The notes beneath the pieces are model-generated. The model ran no database searches and was not told where the DNA came from. It saw nothing but the letters and a program-made list of their open reading frames with translations. From the IMG/VR virus record IMGVR_UViG_3300030450_000508, positions 1 through 20,476 of that record: 20,476 nucleotides of DNA. The stretch is one strand, 5' to 3'. Below, in pieces: positions 12,834-19,650 of the stretch (position 1 is its first letter; the number at the start of each line of letters is the position of its first letter). Both the position numbers and the translations under genes were made by a program. This DNA comes from a virus.

Positions 12834-13420
12834 CAGGTTATGCTCTTAACTACTTGAGTAGAATCTGTTCCTGAACTTATTATAATTGAGCCACTGAAGA
12901 CAGCCCCGTAAATTATAGGAATTGGAACACCACTTGAACTGACATTCTGAATACCACTAAACGAATATGACCCTCTTATGGCTGGGTCAATGTCACTAAC
13001 ACTTGAAACATCAGGAATTGGATTTTGTGGTGCTAAAAGATCAGTAACACCTCCGATTAACATTGAAGTTCCTAATGCTGTAAATATAGGGGCAACTGCA
13101 GAACCTATTGTTAAACCCAAAATAGTTGTACCTCCTCCAAGAGCAGTCAATATGCCACCAGCAACTATAGGTAAAGATCCTGTCGCAACCGGAATAATTT
13201 GTATATCACCCTGACCTGTCATTGATAAATATTCTTCTGTGATAACCCTGCCTCCCATTTTTATCTTATAAATCTGATCATTCATATGTTTTTGTATTCC
13301 TTCAAAATTTGCAATCAAAAAACTCATTGCCTGTTGTGGTGATTTGACCGCAGCCATAAAATATGACTTTCCTAAAAATTGCCTTAATTTTCCATATACT
13401 TTTATTTTTTTAAGACGCAT
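12833..13420 (-). CDS. I: Tail assembly protein, lambda I-like
   Basis: 195 residues. The N-terminal third is a beta-grasp domain of the lambda tail I family: KVYGKLRQFLGKSYFMAAV, then SPQQAMSFLIANF, VITEEYL and IQIIPVATGS. It is followed by a glycine-rich hydrophobic segment (GGILTALGGGTTILGLTIGSAVAPIF) and a C-terminal NVSSSGVPIPIIYGAVFSGS stretch typical of this family. In lambda, I works with K and J to form the tail tip initiator and is not thought to remain in the final tail. It overlaps K by 11 nt and J by the A of TGATG, so all three are translationally linked in the canonical K-I-J order. Confidence 0.88.
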   Translation of the reverse strand: MRLKKIKVYGKLRQFLGKSYFMAAVKSPQQAMSFLIANFEGIQKHMNDQIYKIKMGGRVITEEYLSMTGQGDIQIIPVATGSLPIVAGGILTALGGGTTILGLTIGSAVAPIFTALGTSMLIGGVTDLLAPQNPIPDVSSVSDIDPAIRGSYSFSGIQNVSSSGVPIPIIYGAVFSGSIIISSGTDSTQVVKSIT

Positions 13421-14117
13421 ATCTATAAACTCCTCTAAGTGCCTGTTGATATCTTAAATCAAAAAGTTCTCTACAACTCAAGGCTTTTATATTATGGTTC
13501 AATATCATGTTATCACCTATATAAACAGCGACATGATCAAGATTTCCAGTTATTGATTGAAAAAGCAAAACATCTCCAACTTCTAAATTTTTATTACTTT
13601 CTTGTTTTTTAAATCCTGTTATCGGTAAACCTTTTTCAAACAAAGGGTTTTCAATAAAATCTTTGATTCGTTTTGGTCTTTTCCAATCCATTAATTTTAT
13701 TTTCTTAGTTTCCAAATACCAATCAGAAATTATACTCCAACAGTCATATTTGCCCCAGATAAATTTCCTACCGATCAATGAAGGCGCTTTCCAGCCTGTA
13801 GGCTCAAAAGACTCCCAATGATCGTGTTCAATACTGTAAATATAATATGGAAACCCAAGATGTTCACAAGCCGCCCTGTCTGTATCAGAAGGCGTTGCCG
13901 CCCCTACAGGATGACTATGTATCACCCCAATAACTTCTCCAGTATCTTCACATTCTGCCCAATCATCAGGATCAAGAATAAAAAATTCAAACTTACCCTC
14001 TGCTAAATTTTTACAAGGCCAAAAAGTTTCTTTGCCTTTGATAATTGCCAGCAAACCACAAGCCTCTTCTGGTGCTTGTTTTTTTGCATATTTTATAAAA
14101 GATTCTTTCCAAGTCAT
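13410..14117 (-). CDS. K: Tail tip peptidase, lambda K-like: JAB/MPN plus NlpC/P60
   Basis: 235 residues with two enzymatic modules. The N-terminal JAB/MPN+ domain has Glu18 (PEEACG) and the JAMM zinc motif His67-Ser-His69-x7-Ser77-x2-Asp80, complete. The C-terminal NlpC/P60 domain has Cys126 (KYDCWS), His195 (LDHVAVYIGD) and a third polar residue near His208 (MILNHN), so its catalytic triad also looks intact. In this family the NlpC/P60 part is thought to cut peptidoglycan at the tail tip during DNA entry; the substrate of the JAB part is unknown. The order L-K-I-J is the lambda tail order. It overlaps I by 11 nt. Confidence 0.93.
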   Translation of the reverse strand: MTWKESFIKYAKKQAPEEACGLLAIIKGKETFWPCKNLAEGKFEFFILDPDDWAECEDTGEVIGVIHSHPVGAATPSDTDRAACEHLGFPYYIYSIEHDHWESFEPTGWKAPSLIGRKFIWGKYDCWSIISDWYLETKKIKLMDWKRPKRIKDFIENPLFEKGLPITGFKKQESNKNLEVGDVLLFQSITGNLDHVAVYIGDNMILNHNIKALSCRELFDLRYQQALRGVYRYAS

Positions 14118-14119
14118 AA

Positions 14120-14938
14120 TTAAAAATTAACAAATGTTCCAACGCCTGCAAAGTCGGCCTTTGTTACAAGTTTTTTCGGTGCAGAAATACCAAACAGATC
14201 AAAAGAGCTTACAAGTTCAAATTGTACAATGTTTCTATTTTCAACAGTTTTTCTTTCAATAAAATAAACCTCACGTGGTAACTCTGCTGAAGGATCAACA
14301 GAACCGCTTTTATATGGATTTACATCAGATGAAAAGTTAACCTCATCAAGATCTTTGCTTAAAGCTCTGCGTCTTGTAACTTTAGCCCCTGCCAAATCAG
14401 ATAATGCTGTGGTTTGATTTGTAAGTTGTAATATTGCTGTAATAGTTCCTAATAAGTTTGAAAGAGTCAAAGTTGGTCTTGGTAGTTTACCTTTACCAGA
14501 ATATTTAAAACCTTCAGCTTTTACAGGCATTCTTGAATATGTATTTGTTTGCCATACAATGTCTGTGCTGTCTTTCATATTATTTCCACTATGAAACAGA
14601 TAAACAGTTGGATTTGCTATTGTTGCATTTACATTGAAAGAAACATTACCGCTTGTAGATTGTGAAGTTGTACCTGTAACTGTAAAAGTATTTGTGGCAA
14701 CTGTTTGTATTGTATAAATACCATCAATTCCATTACCTGATGTAAAATCAAGGCTTAAAATCAGACCGGCAGAAAAACCATGTGAGTTTAATGTAATAGT
14801 AATTGTATTACCACTCTGTGAATATGTTGCTGTTTTTGCTGCTTTTGTATAATGAATATCAGCTTTTAATTCAACAGAATATAACTCAATAATAGATTTA
14901 TTTGTTAATCCCTGAAGTGCGCTTGTAGGTATTGCCAT
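14120..14938 (-). CDS. L: Minor tail protein, lambda L-like, without the iron-sulphur end
   Basis: 272 residues. The L family core is clear: IIELYSVEL near the start, then MPVKAEGFKYSGKGKLPRPTLTLSNLLG (138-165), AGAKVTRRRAL and VYFIERKTVENRNIVQFELVSSFDL. Residues 36-103 are an inserted beta domain shared with M and J, placed in the loop between the first strands. The protein stops at KADFAGVGTFVNF, just where lambda L continues into a Cys-rich domain that binds a 4Fe-4S cluster. No Cys occurs anywhere in this protein. Its stop is 2 nt before the start of K, leaving no remnant of that domain. It links the tube end to the tip complex. Confidence 0.88.
   Translation of the reverse strand: MAIPTSALQGLTNKSIIELYSVELKADIHYTKAAKTATYSQSGNTITITLNSHGFSAGLILSLDFTSGNGIDGIYTIQTVATNTFTVTGTTSQSTSGNVSFNVNATIANPTVYLFHSGNNMKDSTDIVWQTNTYSRMPVKAEGFKYSGKGKLPRPTLTLSNLLGTITAILQLTNQTTALSDLAGAKVTRRRALSKDLDEVNFSSDVNPYKSGSVDPSAELPREVYFIERKTVENRNIVQFELVSSFDLFGISAPKKLVTKADFAGVGTFVNF
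14630..14833 (-). repeat. E1-FCCH-like beta domain, copy in L
   Basis: Codes for residues 36-103 of the L-like protein: TYSQSGNTITITLNSHG, LDFTSGNGIDGIYTIQTV, NTFTVTGTTSQSTSGN. It is inserted into an otherwise normal L-like core. Confidence 0.8.
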
Positions 14939-15505
14939 CTATGGTTCAAATACTTCACGGAAAGAACAGTTTATAATTGCTCTGTTGTTATAAGGAATAG
15001 TTTTTGTCCATGAATCGCAAACATAAGTACCTGTTCCTAATTTTGTAAAAGTACATAATCCAGAATTTGTGGCACTTGAAGAGGCTGTAACAGTAAAAGT
15101 ATCTGTATCCGTTACTGAGGTTACTGAATATGTTCCATCGGTGCTGGAACCTGTCGTAAAATCAATAACTATAGAATCACCTTTAAGTAAGGTATGTGAA
15201 GTGACTGTTATTGTTATAACTGTACCTGATTGTGAATAGGAACCTGTCTTTGTTAATCTTTCGCCTGGTGGTGTAAATGTAAAACTGGCCTGATCTGCAA
15301 CCCTTGTTTCTAAAAACGCTTCAATGATGTCTGAATCAGCCTCAGACACATTAAAAGTAAGATCATATACTTTTGGATCCTGAGAGAAAGGAAGGCCATA
15401 TAACGCCCTGAACTCATAACCATCACCAAGGGAAGAGACTCTTACTTTTGGTTTACTTCTTTTTCTCATCCCATAGGTGGGAGAAATATCTGGAAAACTT
15501 GCCAT
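14939..15505 (-). CDS. M: Minor tail protein, lambda M-like, with inserted beta domain
   Basis: 188 residues against about 109 in lambda M. Family signatures flank the insert: KPKVRVSSLGDGYEFRALYG (18-37), ASFTFTPPGE (73-82) before it, and TYVCDSWTKTIPYN (160-173) and INCSFREVFEP at the end. Residues 86-153 are the inserted domain, SYSQSGTVITITVTSH, IDFTTGSSTDGTYSVTSV and TFTVTASSSATNSGLCTF, which accounts for the extra length. It lies in the usual beta-hairpin between PPGE and the conserved W/C strand. M connects the tail tube to the tip. It overlaps the tape measure stop by one base (TAATG) and adjoins L directly. Confidence 0.9.
   Translation of the reverse strand: MASFPDISPTYGMRKRSKPKVRVSSLGDGYEFRALYGLPFSQDPKVYDLTFNVSEADSDIIEAFLETRVADQASFTFTPPGERLTKTGSYSQSGTVITITVTSHTLLKGDSIVIDFTTGSSTDGTYSVTSVTDTDTFTVTASSSATNSGLCTFTKLGTGTYVCDSWTKTIPYNNRAIINCSFREVFEP
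15047..15250 (-). repeat. E1-FCCH-like beta domain, copy in M
   Basis: Codes for residues 86-153 of the M-like protein. It shares the YSQSG start with the L copy, and the DFT(S/T)G, DGxY and TFTVT core with both other copies. It is the most diverged of the three in the loop before DFTTG. Confidence 0.8.
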
Positions 15506-17073
15506 TATCTATTTAATAAACCCCCTGCCCTTTGTTCATCAATTATAGTTGCCTGAACTACACTGGCAATCAAACCGCCTAACTGATCGGCTTCTGATCC
15601 GTTTCCTTCAACAGAACTACCAGTTGCATCTACATTTACAGTGATCATATTTGTTGTACCTCCTCCACCGATAGCATTGTTTGGAATTATATTTCCACCT
15701 CTTGAACCCATCTGTAAAATTTCTGGGCCTCTTTCACCAACTAAATATGCACCACCAGCAGAAACAGGGCCACCGTTTGCCCTTTTGCCAAATATATTGC
15801 CCAAAAATCCACCAATCCTTCCACCTATACCAGAAACGGCTTGTTGTATCGCTAACTCAACAAGTTTTCTTTTTAAATTATTTAAAACACCGATTGCAGC
15901 TTGAGCAAGTGTTTGTGTACCCATTACAGCATCGGTGAGGTTTGAAACAATACCTTGTTCAACACTTTCTCCTATCTTCATAAATTTATCTTCTATAGGT
16001 TCAAGTAAATTCAATTGTTTTTCAAGATTTTTAATAATTTCCTGATTATTTTTAATAATTTCATTTTGTATAGTTGGTCTGCCAATAAAAGTTTCAGTAA
16101 TTTCTTCTTCTTTATCAAGCTGTTGTTGAAGAGATCTTATTTGTTCAAAAGGATTTATTACATCAATAGCTTTTTCTAAAATACTAAAATTCTTTATTAA
16201 TTTATCAACAGTTTTTACTGCTTTAATACTAAAATCTAAAACACTTTTTATCTCATCTTCAAGCTCAGTTCCAATAGTTCTTGCAAGTGTGTCAATAGTA
16301 TCTTGTAAAGTTGATAATTTTCCGTTTAATGTTTCTGCCTGTGCAGTTGCACCACCAAAAAATGCACCCCCTTCATTAGTTAAATTAATTAACGCTTTAT
16401 TCACAAGATCTGCACCTATTTTTCCTTGTCTTTGTGCTTTTTCAAAAGCATCACCTTGTAATCCTGTTATTCGTTTAAGTTCTGTTGTAATATCAACTCC
16501 TCTTTCTAGTAACTGCAAATTCTCTTCTTGCTGTAATTTTCCTTTTGCTCTGATCTGTCCAAATGCCGTTGCTATGCCTGTAAGATCAGCACCAGTGGCA
16601 CCAGCGACATCTGATAATCTTTTTGTAGTATCAACTAATTCTTCAGTTTCAAAACCAAACGCCTTTAATCTTTTTGTCTGTTCTATTAATTCAGCACTTG
16701 TAAAAGGTGTAACAGCACCAAATTCTTGTAAATCAGAAATAATTTTATTGGTTTTTTCAAGAGAACCAGTTAATTGTTTAAGACTTGCTCTCTGTGTTTC
16801 TAATTCAGCCGTTTTAAAGAATACAAATCTTGCCGAACCAAGAACTGATACAGCAGCTAGTAATGGAGCAAATGTTTTTGTTAAAGTTGCAACACCAGTA
16901 CTTGCAGTTTTAGCTGCCCTTCCTGTATCTCGAAGAGATCTATTGCTTCTATCTAGTCTACCTTTTAGTTTATCTGTACTTGTGCTTAAAGCTTTGGTCT
17001 GTTCATTTACTCTCTTTAGTGGAGAGATTGCATTTTGAGCATCAACTATTAATCTGACTGTTGATTGTGCCAC
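15505..17073 (-). CDS. Tail tape measure protein
   Basis: 522 residues from a GTG start at 17073. The N-terminal part is a charged coiled coil (ISPLKRVNEQTKALSTSTDK). A hydrophobic segment follows (FAPLLAAVSVLGSARFVFF, about 68-86). Then comes the tape-measure domain with SLKQLTGSLEKTNKIISDLQ, FGAVTPFTSAELIEQTKRLK and GVDITTELKRITG. The C-terminus has the typical Gly-rich box GGPVSAGGAYLVGERGPEIL. The family sets tail length at about 0.15 nm per residue, so this one predicts about 78 nm, on the short side for a siphovirus. It lies directly after the G/GT chaperone pair, as always, and before M. A TATA-like box stands 18 nt upstream of the start. + strand ORFs at 15641, 15681 and 16289 are shadows. 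Confidence 0.93.
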   Translation of the reverse strand: MAQSTVRLIVDAQNAISPLKRVNEQTKALSTSTDKLKGRLDRSNRSLRDTGRAAKTASTGVATLTKTFAPLLAAVSVLGSARFVFFKTAELETQRASLKQLTGSLEKTNKIISDLQEFGAVTPFTSAELIEQTKRLKAFGFETEELVDTTKRLSDVAGATGADLTGIATAFGQIRAKGKLQQEENLQLLERGVDITTELKRITGLQGDAFEKAQRQGKIGADLVNKALINLTNEGGAFFGGATAQAETLNGKLSTLQDTIDTLARTIGTELEDEIKSVLDFSIKAVKTVDKLIKNFSILEKAIDVINPFEQIRSLQQQLDKEEEITETFIGRPTIQNEIIKNNQEIIKNLEKQLNLLEPIEDKFMKIGESVEQGIVSNLTDAVMGTQTLAQAAIGVLNNLKRKLVELAIQQAVSGIGGRIGGFLGNIFGKRANGGPVSAGGAYLVGERGPEILQMGSRGGNIIPNNAIGGGGTTNMITVNVDATGSSVEGNGSEADQLGGLIASVVQATIIDEQRAGGLLNR

Positions 17074-17090
17074 AAAAACAAATAACCTTT

Positions 17091-17096
17091 ATTATA
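17091..17096 (-). promoter_or_regulatory. TATAAT -10-like box upstream of the tape measure
   Basis: TATAAT within GATATATAATAAAGG, directly after the stop of the GT frame and 18 nt before the GTG start. The same GATATATA(A/G)TAAA motif follows the tail tube stop upstream of G. No -35 is evident. Confidence 0.45.
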
Positions 17097-17100
17097 TATC

Positions 17101-17630
17101 TTACCTTGTTTTGTTCTTTTGACGATTTAATTCTTGTTTTTCCCTGTCATTTTTTACTTCATAATATGCAGCCCAATAAACAAGCTCTTCCTCTGTAATA
17201 AGTTTTCTTAATTCTTCTAATGTTTTACCTAATTCTGTTGCGAGAAAAAACTCAAAATTTAGCCAGTTATCTCGCCTTATTCGTTTTTTGCTGTATCTAA
17301 ATCAACTTTTATATCCATCATGAATAGTTCAAGTTCATTTAAGACAGTCTCAGGAAGAAATCTTTTTAAATTCTCAGCATCAGCAGAATGAAATGCTTTT
17401 GAGCCATCTTCGTTTTGTGCTAACTGACAAAGTAATCTTGTTGATATTGCCAAAGCCTCATCAGTACCAGCAGCTGCTTGGGCTTGTATTCTGTCAAATC
17501 TTGTTAAAGGTGGAAAATATATTTCTTTTAGTAATTCACCATTTGGCTTTTTTAATTCATATTTTCTTCTTGATGTCATCACCTCACTGAAAGCCTCAGT
17601 GATTAGATCAACGGTTCTTTTTGTTGCCAT
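17101..17630 (-). CDS. Tail assembly chaperone GT (-1 frameshift product)
   Basis: The first 116 residues are those of the G-like protein. At the slippery heptamer A AAA AAC the ribosome can shift to -1 and read 60 further residues (17283 down to TAA 17101-17103) instead of stopping. The extension starts RIRRDNWLNFEFFLATELGK and continues LEELRKLITEEELVYWAAYY, ending in a basic tail (NRQKNKTR). The content is typical of T domains, where an acidic helical region contacts the tube protein and an aromatic segment follows. GT should bind the tape measure during tail assembly and be absent from mature virions. The total is 176 residues. The -1 frame has no good start of its own. Confidence 0.88.
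17277..17630 (-). CDS. G: Tail assembly chaperone G-like
   Basis: 117 residues, MATKRTVDLITEAFSEVMTS at the start. The body is compact and mixed (YELKKPNGELLKEIYFPPLT, then DRIQAQAAAGTDEALAISTR), and the end is acidic (MDIKVDLDTAKNE). Position between tail tube and tape measure and the presence of a -1 frameshift site near the stop identify it as the G partner of a G/GT pair; many copies coat the tape measure during assembly. Its stop lies only 4 nt past the slippery heptamer. A TATA-like box overlaps the stop of the upstream tube gene, about 30 nt before the ATG. Confidence 0.88.
   Translation of the reverse strand: MATKRTVDLITEAFSEVMTSRRKYELKKPNGELLKEIYFPPLTRFDRIQAQAAAGTDEALAISTRLLCQLAQNEDGSKAFHSADAENLKRFLPETVLNELELFMMDIKVDLDTAKNE
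17283..17289 (-). other. Programmed -1 ribosomal frameshift site A AAA AAC
   Basis: In the G frame the codons read GCA AAA AAC GAA TAA, so A-AAA-AAC is in the canonical X-XXY-YYZ register. After the shift the reading continues open for 60 codons in the -1 frame with T-like content. This is the expected location in the chaperone genes of long-tailed phages. Confidence 0.9.
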
Positions 17631-17659
17631 ATTTAGTTGGGGTTAGTTATTTGAAATTT

Positions 17660-17665
17660 ACTATA
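17660..17665 (-). promoter_or_regulatory. TATAGT -10-like box upstream of G
   Basis: TATAGT in GATATATAGTAAATT, overlapping the TAG stop of the tail tube gene and 29 nt before the G start. It differs by one base from the box upstream of the tape measure. Confidence 0.35.
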
Positions 17666-18080
17666 TATCTGAAGTAATTGCACCTGAAGTCTGGAAGGTG
17701 ATATTTATTTCTTGGATCTCACCAAGTGTTGCTCCATATTCTGCACCTGTGATGATTCCAGAAAAACCAAATTTCTTTGCACTTGCCGAACTATCTGGGA
17801 ATAATTCAAACAATGCGTCAGCAGCATCACCTGTAGTTAAAACATCCTCAACAAATGCTAAATAATCACTGTTACCAGCATTGTCATAAATTAGGGTTGC
17901 TGAACCTTCACCAGAAATAAGACCACCAACAAAAGTTTTTGAGGTATCACCCTGCACTGTAGTCTCTTGAGTATCTTTGGTAATTGATAAAGACCAATTT
18001 CTAAGACCTGATATATCAGCTTCTGTTCCAGCAGCGTTATGGAACATTATTTTACCGACATCACCTTTTACAGCAGCCAT
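17661..18080 (-). CDS. Major tail tube protein (TP901-1-like)
   Basis: 139 residues. The pattern is that of the TP901-1/phi13 tube family: KGDVGKIMFHNAAGTEADIS, the strands NWSLSITKDTQETTVQGD, KTFVGGLISGEGSATLIYDN, ALFELFPDSSASAKKFGFSG and GEIQEINITFQTSGAI. Each subunit contributes to stacked hexameric rings around the tape measure. The length is typical for a single-domain tube protein without a C-terminal Ig decoration. It lies directly upstream of the chaperone pair, as expected, and is preceded by a TATA-like box. It should be the most abundant tail protein, consistent with its own promoter, although this is inferred. Confidence 0.92.
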   Translation of the reverse strand: MAAVKGDVGKIMFHNAAGTEADISGLRNWSLSITKDTQETTVQGDTSKTFVGGLISGEGSATLIYDNAGNSDYLAFVEDVLTTGDAADALFELFPDSSASAKKFGFSGIITGAEYGATLGEIQEINITFQTSGAITSDI

Positions 18081-18100
18081 AACAAAAAGAAAGTATTTAT

Positions 18101-18106
18101 TTTATA
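18101..18106 (-). promoter_or_regulatory. TATAAA -10-like box upstream of the tail tube gene
   Basis: TATAAA in AATATAAAATAAATAC, just downstream of the preceding 50-codon gene and 20 nt before the ATG of the tube gene. It also contains a TAAATA stretch as seen before the fibre gene. Confidence 0.4.
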
Positions 18107-18259
18107 TTAACCTTTTTTTGTTTTTTTTACATCTTTTTTAGATTTTTCTTGATTCTCCATATATCTTTTACAATTTGGATCCCACATTCTGGAATCCCTT
18201 ACGCCTTTGACTACTTCGATTGCATCAAGCATTTCTTCTGTTATTACAAGTTTTGGCAT
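18107..18259 (-). CDS. 50-residue Lys-rich hypothetical protein
   Basis: ATG at 18259, TAA at 18107-18109. The sequence opens MPKLVITEEMLDAIEVVKGV, has RDSRMWDPNCKRYMENQ in the middle and ends in a Lys-rich tail (KSKKDVKKTKKG). The VITEEML opening looks like a small helix-capping start. It fills the space between the tail terminator (2 nt upstream) and the promoter of the tube gene, so it is very likely translated. No family is recognised; small genes at this position often have tail-related roles, but nothing here identifies one. Confidence 0.7.
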   Translation of the reverse strand: MPKLVITEEMLDAIEVVKGVRDSRMWDPNCKRYMENQEKSKKDVKKTKKG

Positions 18260-18261
18260 AA

Positions 18262-18684
18262 TTAAAGATCTTCAAATATTTCAAAAGTTATTCTGATCTG
18301 AGTTTGAAACTTACCTTCAGGACTTGATGTTAAAACTTCAGGGCCAATTGGTGAATCAAAAATAACATTTGAAACTGTAATGTTATTGTAGAGGTCACGT
18401 AATCTTTTGCCAATCACATAGTTAGACCCTGGGCCTATTCCTTCTTCTGTAAATATATTTATCAAAAATAAACCAACAACACTGTTTGTAGAATTGGCAG
18501 ATCCTCCCATTGTTAAATAACTGCCAGAACCAAAACTTGTCTGACATTGAACAAAAGTATCTTCTGTTGTCGAATCAAAAGCCATGTTGTTAAATACAAC
18601 AGGTATTGCTGGACTTGATGCAAGTTCTGTTGCAAGCCTAGCCTCTATTGTGGATCTTACGGTGTTTAAATCAACTGCTGCCAT
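18262..18684 (-). CDS. Tail terminator protein (gpU/DUF4128-like)
   Basis: 140 residues. The opening LNTVRSTIEARLATELASSP and strands IPVVFNNMAF and TFVQCQTSFG are followed by VVGLFLINIFTEEGIGPGSN, the helix GKRLRDLYN and the terminal FQTQIRITFEIFEDL. This is the alpha/beta fold of the tail terminator family, which forms a hexameric ring that stops tube growth and joins to the head. It sits between the HK97 gp10-like gene (stop and start share one base, 18684) and a small gene before the tube protein, the canonical order. The assignment rests on fold pattern and position. Confidence 0.85.
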   Translation of the reverse strand: MAAVDLNTVRSTIEARLATELASSPAIPVVFNNMAFDSTTEDTFVQCQTSFGSGSYLTMGGSANSTNSVVGLFLINIFTEEGIGPGSNYVIGKRLRDLYNNITVSNVIFDSPIGPEVLTSSPEGKFQTQIRITFEIFEDL

Positions 18685-19022
18685 TATGACCTCCTAAATT
18701 CATCTCTAATAAACTGCTCCAGTTGCTTTGCAATAAGTTCTGGATATCCTTTTATTGTATTTTGTCTTGTTCTATATTGACCACCCCAGCTTGGAGGTAA
18801 GTTTGTTCCATAAGCAACAGGTTCTGCATATTCCACGTTTGTAAAAACTTCTCCAAGATAAGGTTCTATTTTAGTTTGAAATGAATTTCTTAAATTACCA
18901 GTATCTACAGGAGTAAATTCTTTAATATCCTTTTCTGCCTTGAAAGTTGCCTTTGTTACAGTCTTTTGGACTTTTTCACCGAAATGATTTCCGATATCAG
19001 TTAGGTTTATTTCTCTGGCCAT
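18684..19022 (-). CDS. HK97 gp10-like neck/tail completion protein
   Basis: 112 residues. The family hallmarks are clear: FTPVDTGNLRNSF (36-48) and NVEYAEPVAYGT (62-73), then the aromatic-rich GGQYRTRQNTIKGYPELIA and a basic helical end (FIRDEFRRS). HK97 gp10-like proteins act at the head-tail junction of long-tailed phages. It lies between head closure and tail terminator, as in related modules. The ATG at 19022 follows the preceding stop by 2 nt, and the last base overlaps the next gene's ATG. Confidence 0.92.
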   Translation of the reverse strand: MAREINLTDIGNHFGEKVQKTVTKATFKAEKDIKEFTPVDTGNLRNSFQTKIEPYLGEVFTNVEYAEPVAYGTNLPPSWGGQYRTRQNTIKGYPELIAKQLEQFIRDEFRRS

Positions 19023-19024
19023 AG

Positions 19025-19378
19025 TTACCTCAAGATAAGATCAAAACTTATTGCTGTATTATTTTGTTCATTTGTAATCACCTGGATAATTTTAAACTCA
19101 ACACTGCTTATAACAACCCTGTCTTTGGTTGTTGGTACAAATGATAAATCCCCTGCTGATATTGTTAATCTTTTATCCTGTGATTCAATCAGATCATTTA
19201 CCTCGGATCTGCTTACATTTGTTAATGCACCTTTAACAGTAGTGTCAGATGTAGATTCTGCAATAGCCCCAGTTGTTGTGTTATAACTACCAGCTGTTAC
19301 TCTTCTGATGGTCACATCACCACCAAGTTTGCTCAGTGTCTTTGATGCTGCTTTTTTTAGTGCGTTGGCTAAACTCAT
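19025..19378 (-). CDS. Head closure / head-tail joining protein
   Basis: 117 residues. The sequence ALKKAASKTLSKLGGDVTIR, followed by TVKGALTNVSRSEV, DKRLTISAGDLSF and VVISSVEFKIIQVITN, resembles the small beta-barrel head closure (stopper) proteins of siphoviruses, which plug the connector after packaging. Context, directly before HK97 gp10 and the terminator, supports this. It overlaps the upstream paralogue gene by 4 nt. Its small size and lack of catalytic residues fit a structural role. An alternative is another member of the head-tail joining superfamily. Confidence 0.8.
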   Translation of the reverse strand: MSLANALKKAASKTLSKLGGDVTIRRVTAGSYNTTTGAIAESTSDTTVKGALTNVSRSEVNDLIESQDKRLTISAGDLSFVPTTKDRVVISSVEFKIIQVITNEQNNTAISFDLILR

Positions 19379-19650
19379 AATCTATACACAATAACAGTGC
19401 CGCTGTCTAATACAACAACAGAAAAAGGGCCAAAAAATTCTGCTCCCGCTTTTAATTGAACTGAACTATGATCTCCTTCAAATGCTGGCAATATACTATC
19501 AAAATCTGTAATATCATCAACTAATGGTACTGAATCAAAAAGTTTTCCAATAGTGATTACAGAATCCTGTAATGCCATCACCTTACCAAAACGCCCAGTG
19601 TGGACGCTGGTATCATTAATAATTTTTGCTGCTGGATAATCTGAGATCAC
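19375..19650 (-). CDS. Head-region small beta protein, second tandem copy (GTG start)
   Basis: 91 residues from GTG 19650, in a GTGA overlap with the stop of the upstream paralogue. It shares YPAAKIINDTxxHTGRFGKVxALQDSV at the N-terminus and LTSGTVIxY-type residues at the end (DSGTVIVYRL) with the gene at 19647-19877, and differs by an insertion in the middle (PLVDDITDFDSILPAFEGD). The C-terminal SGTVIVY pattern reminds me of small marine phage proteins thought to decorate capsids or close necks, from memory. The pair lies between adaptor and closure genes, so a head or neck role is inferred. No catalytic motif. Confidence 0.7.
   Translation of the reverse strand: MISDYPAAKIINDTSVHTGRFGKVMALQDSVITIGKLFDSVPLVDDITDFDSILPAFEGDHSSVQLKAGAEFFGPFSVVVLDSGTVIVYRL

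Noticed and set aside
16289-17038. 249-codon open frame on the + strand within the tape measure gene
   Set aside because: The tape measure on the other strand has clear family motifs; the + frame is a Ser/Pro/Cys/Val-rich shadow.
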